Shown: piece after piece, positions 4,727-5,827 of the stretch
Numbering within the stretch: position 1 is the first letter of the stretch
Layout: each line of letters begins with the position of its first letter
Assembly (NCBI GenBank): GCA_023247815.1
Contig: JAHFFS010000103.1
Location: 1-5,827 of the forward strand
Length of the DNA stretch: 5,827 nt
Source: Candidatus Omnitrophota bacterium
Lineage (GTDB): Bacteria; Omnitrophota; Gorgyraeia; Zapsychrales; JANLHA01
Direction: 5' to 3'
Position numbers and translations under genes: made by a program
The notes under the pieces: generated by a model
Told to the model about the DNA's origin: nothing
The model's input: only the letters and a program-made list of their open reading frames with translations
Database searches by the model: none

Positions 4727-5827
4727 GTTCCGCCGGAAACAAACATCTCGTTCTCGTTGCTGGGGAAGCATCCGGCGACTTGCTCGCCGCCCATCTCGTT
4801 GAAGAAATCAAACACCTGGACCCCTCCATCACTTTTTCCGGTATCGGCGGCGAAAAACTGCGCGCTTTAGGCGTTGAGCTCTATGATGACTTGACAAGAA
4901 AAGCCGTAGTCGGATTTTGGGAAGTCGTCAAAAATTTTGCGCAGATCAAGAAAGTCTTTGACCGGCTCGTCGTCAAAATCAAAGAAATCCGACCGAACGC
5001 GGTCATCCTCATCGATTATCCCGGATTTAACCTGCGCCTGGCGAAGTTGCTCCATCAAGCCGGAATCAAAGTGATCTATTACGTGAGTCCCCAGGTCTGG
5101 GCTTGGAAGGCATCCCGGGTCGAACACATCAGAAGATTTACCGATCGATTACTGGTTTTGTTCGAATTTGAAAAGGAATTTTACGCCCGTCGCGGCTTGA
5201 TGGTGGATTTTGTTGGCCATCCCCTGCTCGAGGCGGTGAAGCCCATTCACTCAAGAGATGATATTATCGAAGGATTGGATTTATCGTCCACAAAAACAAC
5301 CATTGGCCTTTTGCCTGGCTCTCGGGAAAAAGAAATTGATCTTCACCTGCCGGTCATGCTCGAGGCTGCTGTCATTCTCCTTAAAAAAAATCCCGATTTG
5401 CAATTTCTGCTCATCAAAGCACCGACGATCTCATTGGCCATACTGCGGCAACATCTGACTCAACATAATTTACCGATCAAGATTTTTGAAAATAACAGCT
5501 ATGACGGAATTTCCGTCTGCGACCTCTGTGTGGTTGCCTCGGGAACAGCGACGATCGAGACCGCGATCCTTAAAAAACCAATGGTCATCATCTATAAAAC
5601 TTCCCCCTTCAGTTATTTTCTTGCCAAACGATTGATCAAAATCCCCTGGATCGGCATGGTCAATGTGGTCAGACAAAAAACCATTGTACCGGAATTGCTC
5701 CAAGCCAACGCCACTCCAGAAAAAATCGCGCTGACAGTTGAAGGACTTTACCGTAATGAAGAAAAGATGCGGGACATGATTTCGGAATTGGAACGGGTGA
5801 GACAGGTCTTGGGCGCTCCCGGCGCCA
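4723..5827 (+). CDS. lpxB: Lipid-A-disaccharide synthase (368 codons seen; 3' end cut by the window)
   Basis: LpxB is a peripheral inner-membrane GT19 glycosyltransferase that joins UDP-2,3-diacylglucosamine to lipid X, forming the beta-1,6 disaccharide of lipid A with release of UDP. Family motifs appear in order: AGEASGD (13-19), GIGG (40-43), DYPGFN (98-103), YVSPQVWAWK (120-129), GHPL (165-168), LLPGSRE (196-202), ASGTATIE (272-279) and IVPELLQ (321-327). The segment usually written LPN reads MVN (312-314), a substitution I regard as common in related proteins. The frame stays open from the ATG at 4723 to the window end. E. coli LpxB has 382 residues, so only a short C-terminal piece is likely missing. 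The ATG overlaps the TGA of the upstream oxidoreductase (ATGA) and has no Shine-Dalgarno sequence of its own, which points to translational coupling. The gene marks the organism as a lipid A producer. Confidence 0.96.
   Translation, partial: MSSAGNKHLVLVAGEASGDLLAAHLVEEIKHLDPSITFSGIGGEKLRALGVELYDDLTRKAVVGFWEVVKNFAQIKKVFDRLVVKIKEIRPNAVILIDYPGFNLRLAKLLHQAGIKVIYYVSPQVWAWKASRVEHIRRFTDRLLVLFEFEKEFYARRGLMVDFVGHPLLEAVKPIHSRDDIIEGLDLSSTKTTIGLLPGSREKEIDLHLPVMLEAAVILLKKNPDLQFLLIKAPTISLAILRQHLTQHNLPIKIFENNSYDGISVCDLCVVASGTATIETAILKKPMVIIYKTSPFSYFLAKRLIKIPWIGMVNVVRQKTIVPELLQANATPEKIALTVEGLYRNEEKMRDMISELERVRQVLGAPGA

Noticed and set aside
4347..4802. Plus-strand open frame of 151 codons overlapping the oxidoreductase and lpxB
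   Set aside because: It is a frame shadow of two well-supported genes; its Arg/Ser/Pro-rich translation is typical of out-of-frame reading.

Overview
The window looks like chromosomal DNA of a Gram-negative bacterium, with base composition that by eye is balanced to slightly AT-rich. The bacterium makes lipid A, because lpxB and an MsbA-type exporter are present. The mix of genes (rpsB-tsf-pyrH on one strand; a GnnA-like oxidoreductase and lpxB on the other; a short, Thermus-type EF-Ts) suggests an uncultured, deep-branching diderm lineage. An Omnitrophota-like or deltaproteobacterial-type genome is my guess from gene order and sequence style. It is not established by the sequence.

Layout. 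The minus strand, read right to left from 3662, carries an MsbA-type ABC exporter (3662-1866), a spacer of about 280 bases, then rpsB (ribosomal protein S2), tsf (elongation factor Ts) and the 5' end of pyrH (UMP kinase), which leaves the window at base 1. The spacer holds a good sigma-70-type promoter for rpsB (TTGCAA, 17 bases, TATACT) and a roughly 195-nt 5' leader with two adjacent stem-loops. The plus strand starts at 3755 with a Gfo/Idh/MocA-family NAD(P)-dependent oxidoreductase (323 codons). It overlaps lpxB by ATGA, and lpxB runs off the right end after 368 codons, probably close to its natural end.

The 92-base gap between the divergent exporter and oxidoreductase genes (3663-3754) holds two back-to-back promoter candidates whose cores overlap. 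The rightward one is near consensus (TTGACT, 17 bases, TATAGT) and places the predicted transcription start on the A of the oxidoreductase ATG, so that mRNA is probably leaderless.

How the genes work together. The right half is a lipid A module. LpxB makes the disaccharide, the oxidoreductase may act as a GnnA-type UDP-GlcNAc 3-dehydrogenase supplying a 3-amino sugar precursor, and the exporter would flip the finished core lipid. The left half is the widely conserved translation/nucleotide operon rpsB-tsf-pyrH, with its own promoter and probably its own RNA-level control. No mobile element, CRISPR array, tRNA, rRNA or new multi-gene system was seen. The points worth a second look are the leaderless start, the overlapping divergent promoters, the structured rpsB leader and an unusually short EF-Ts.
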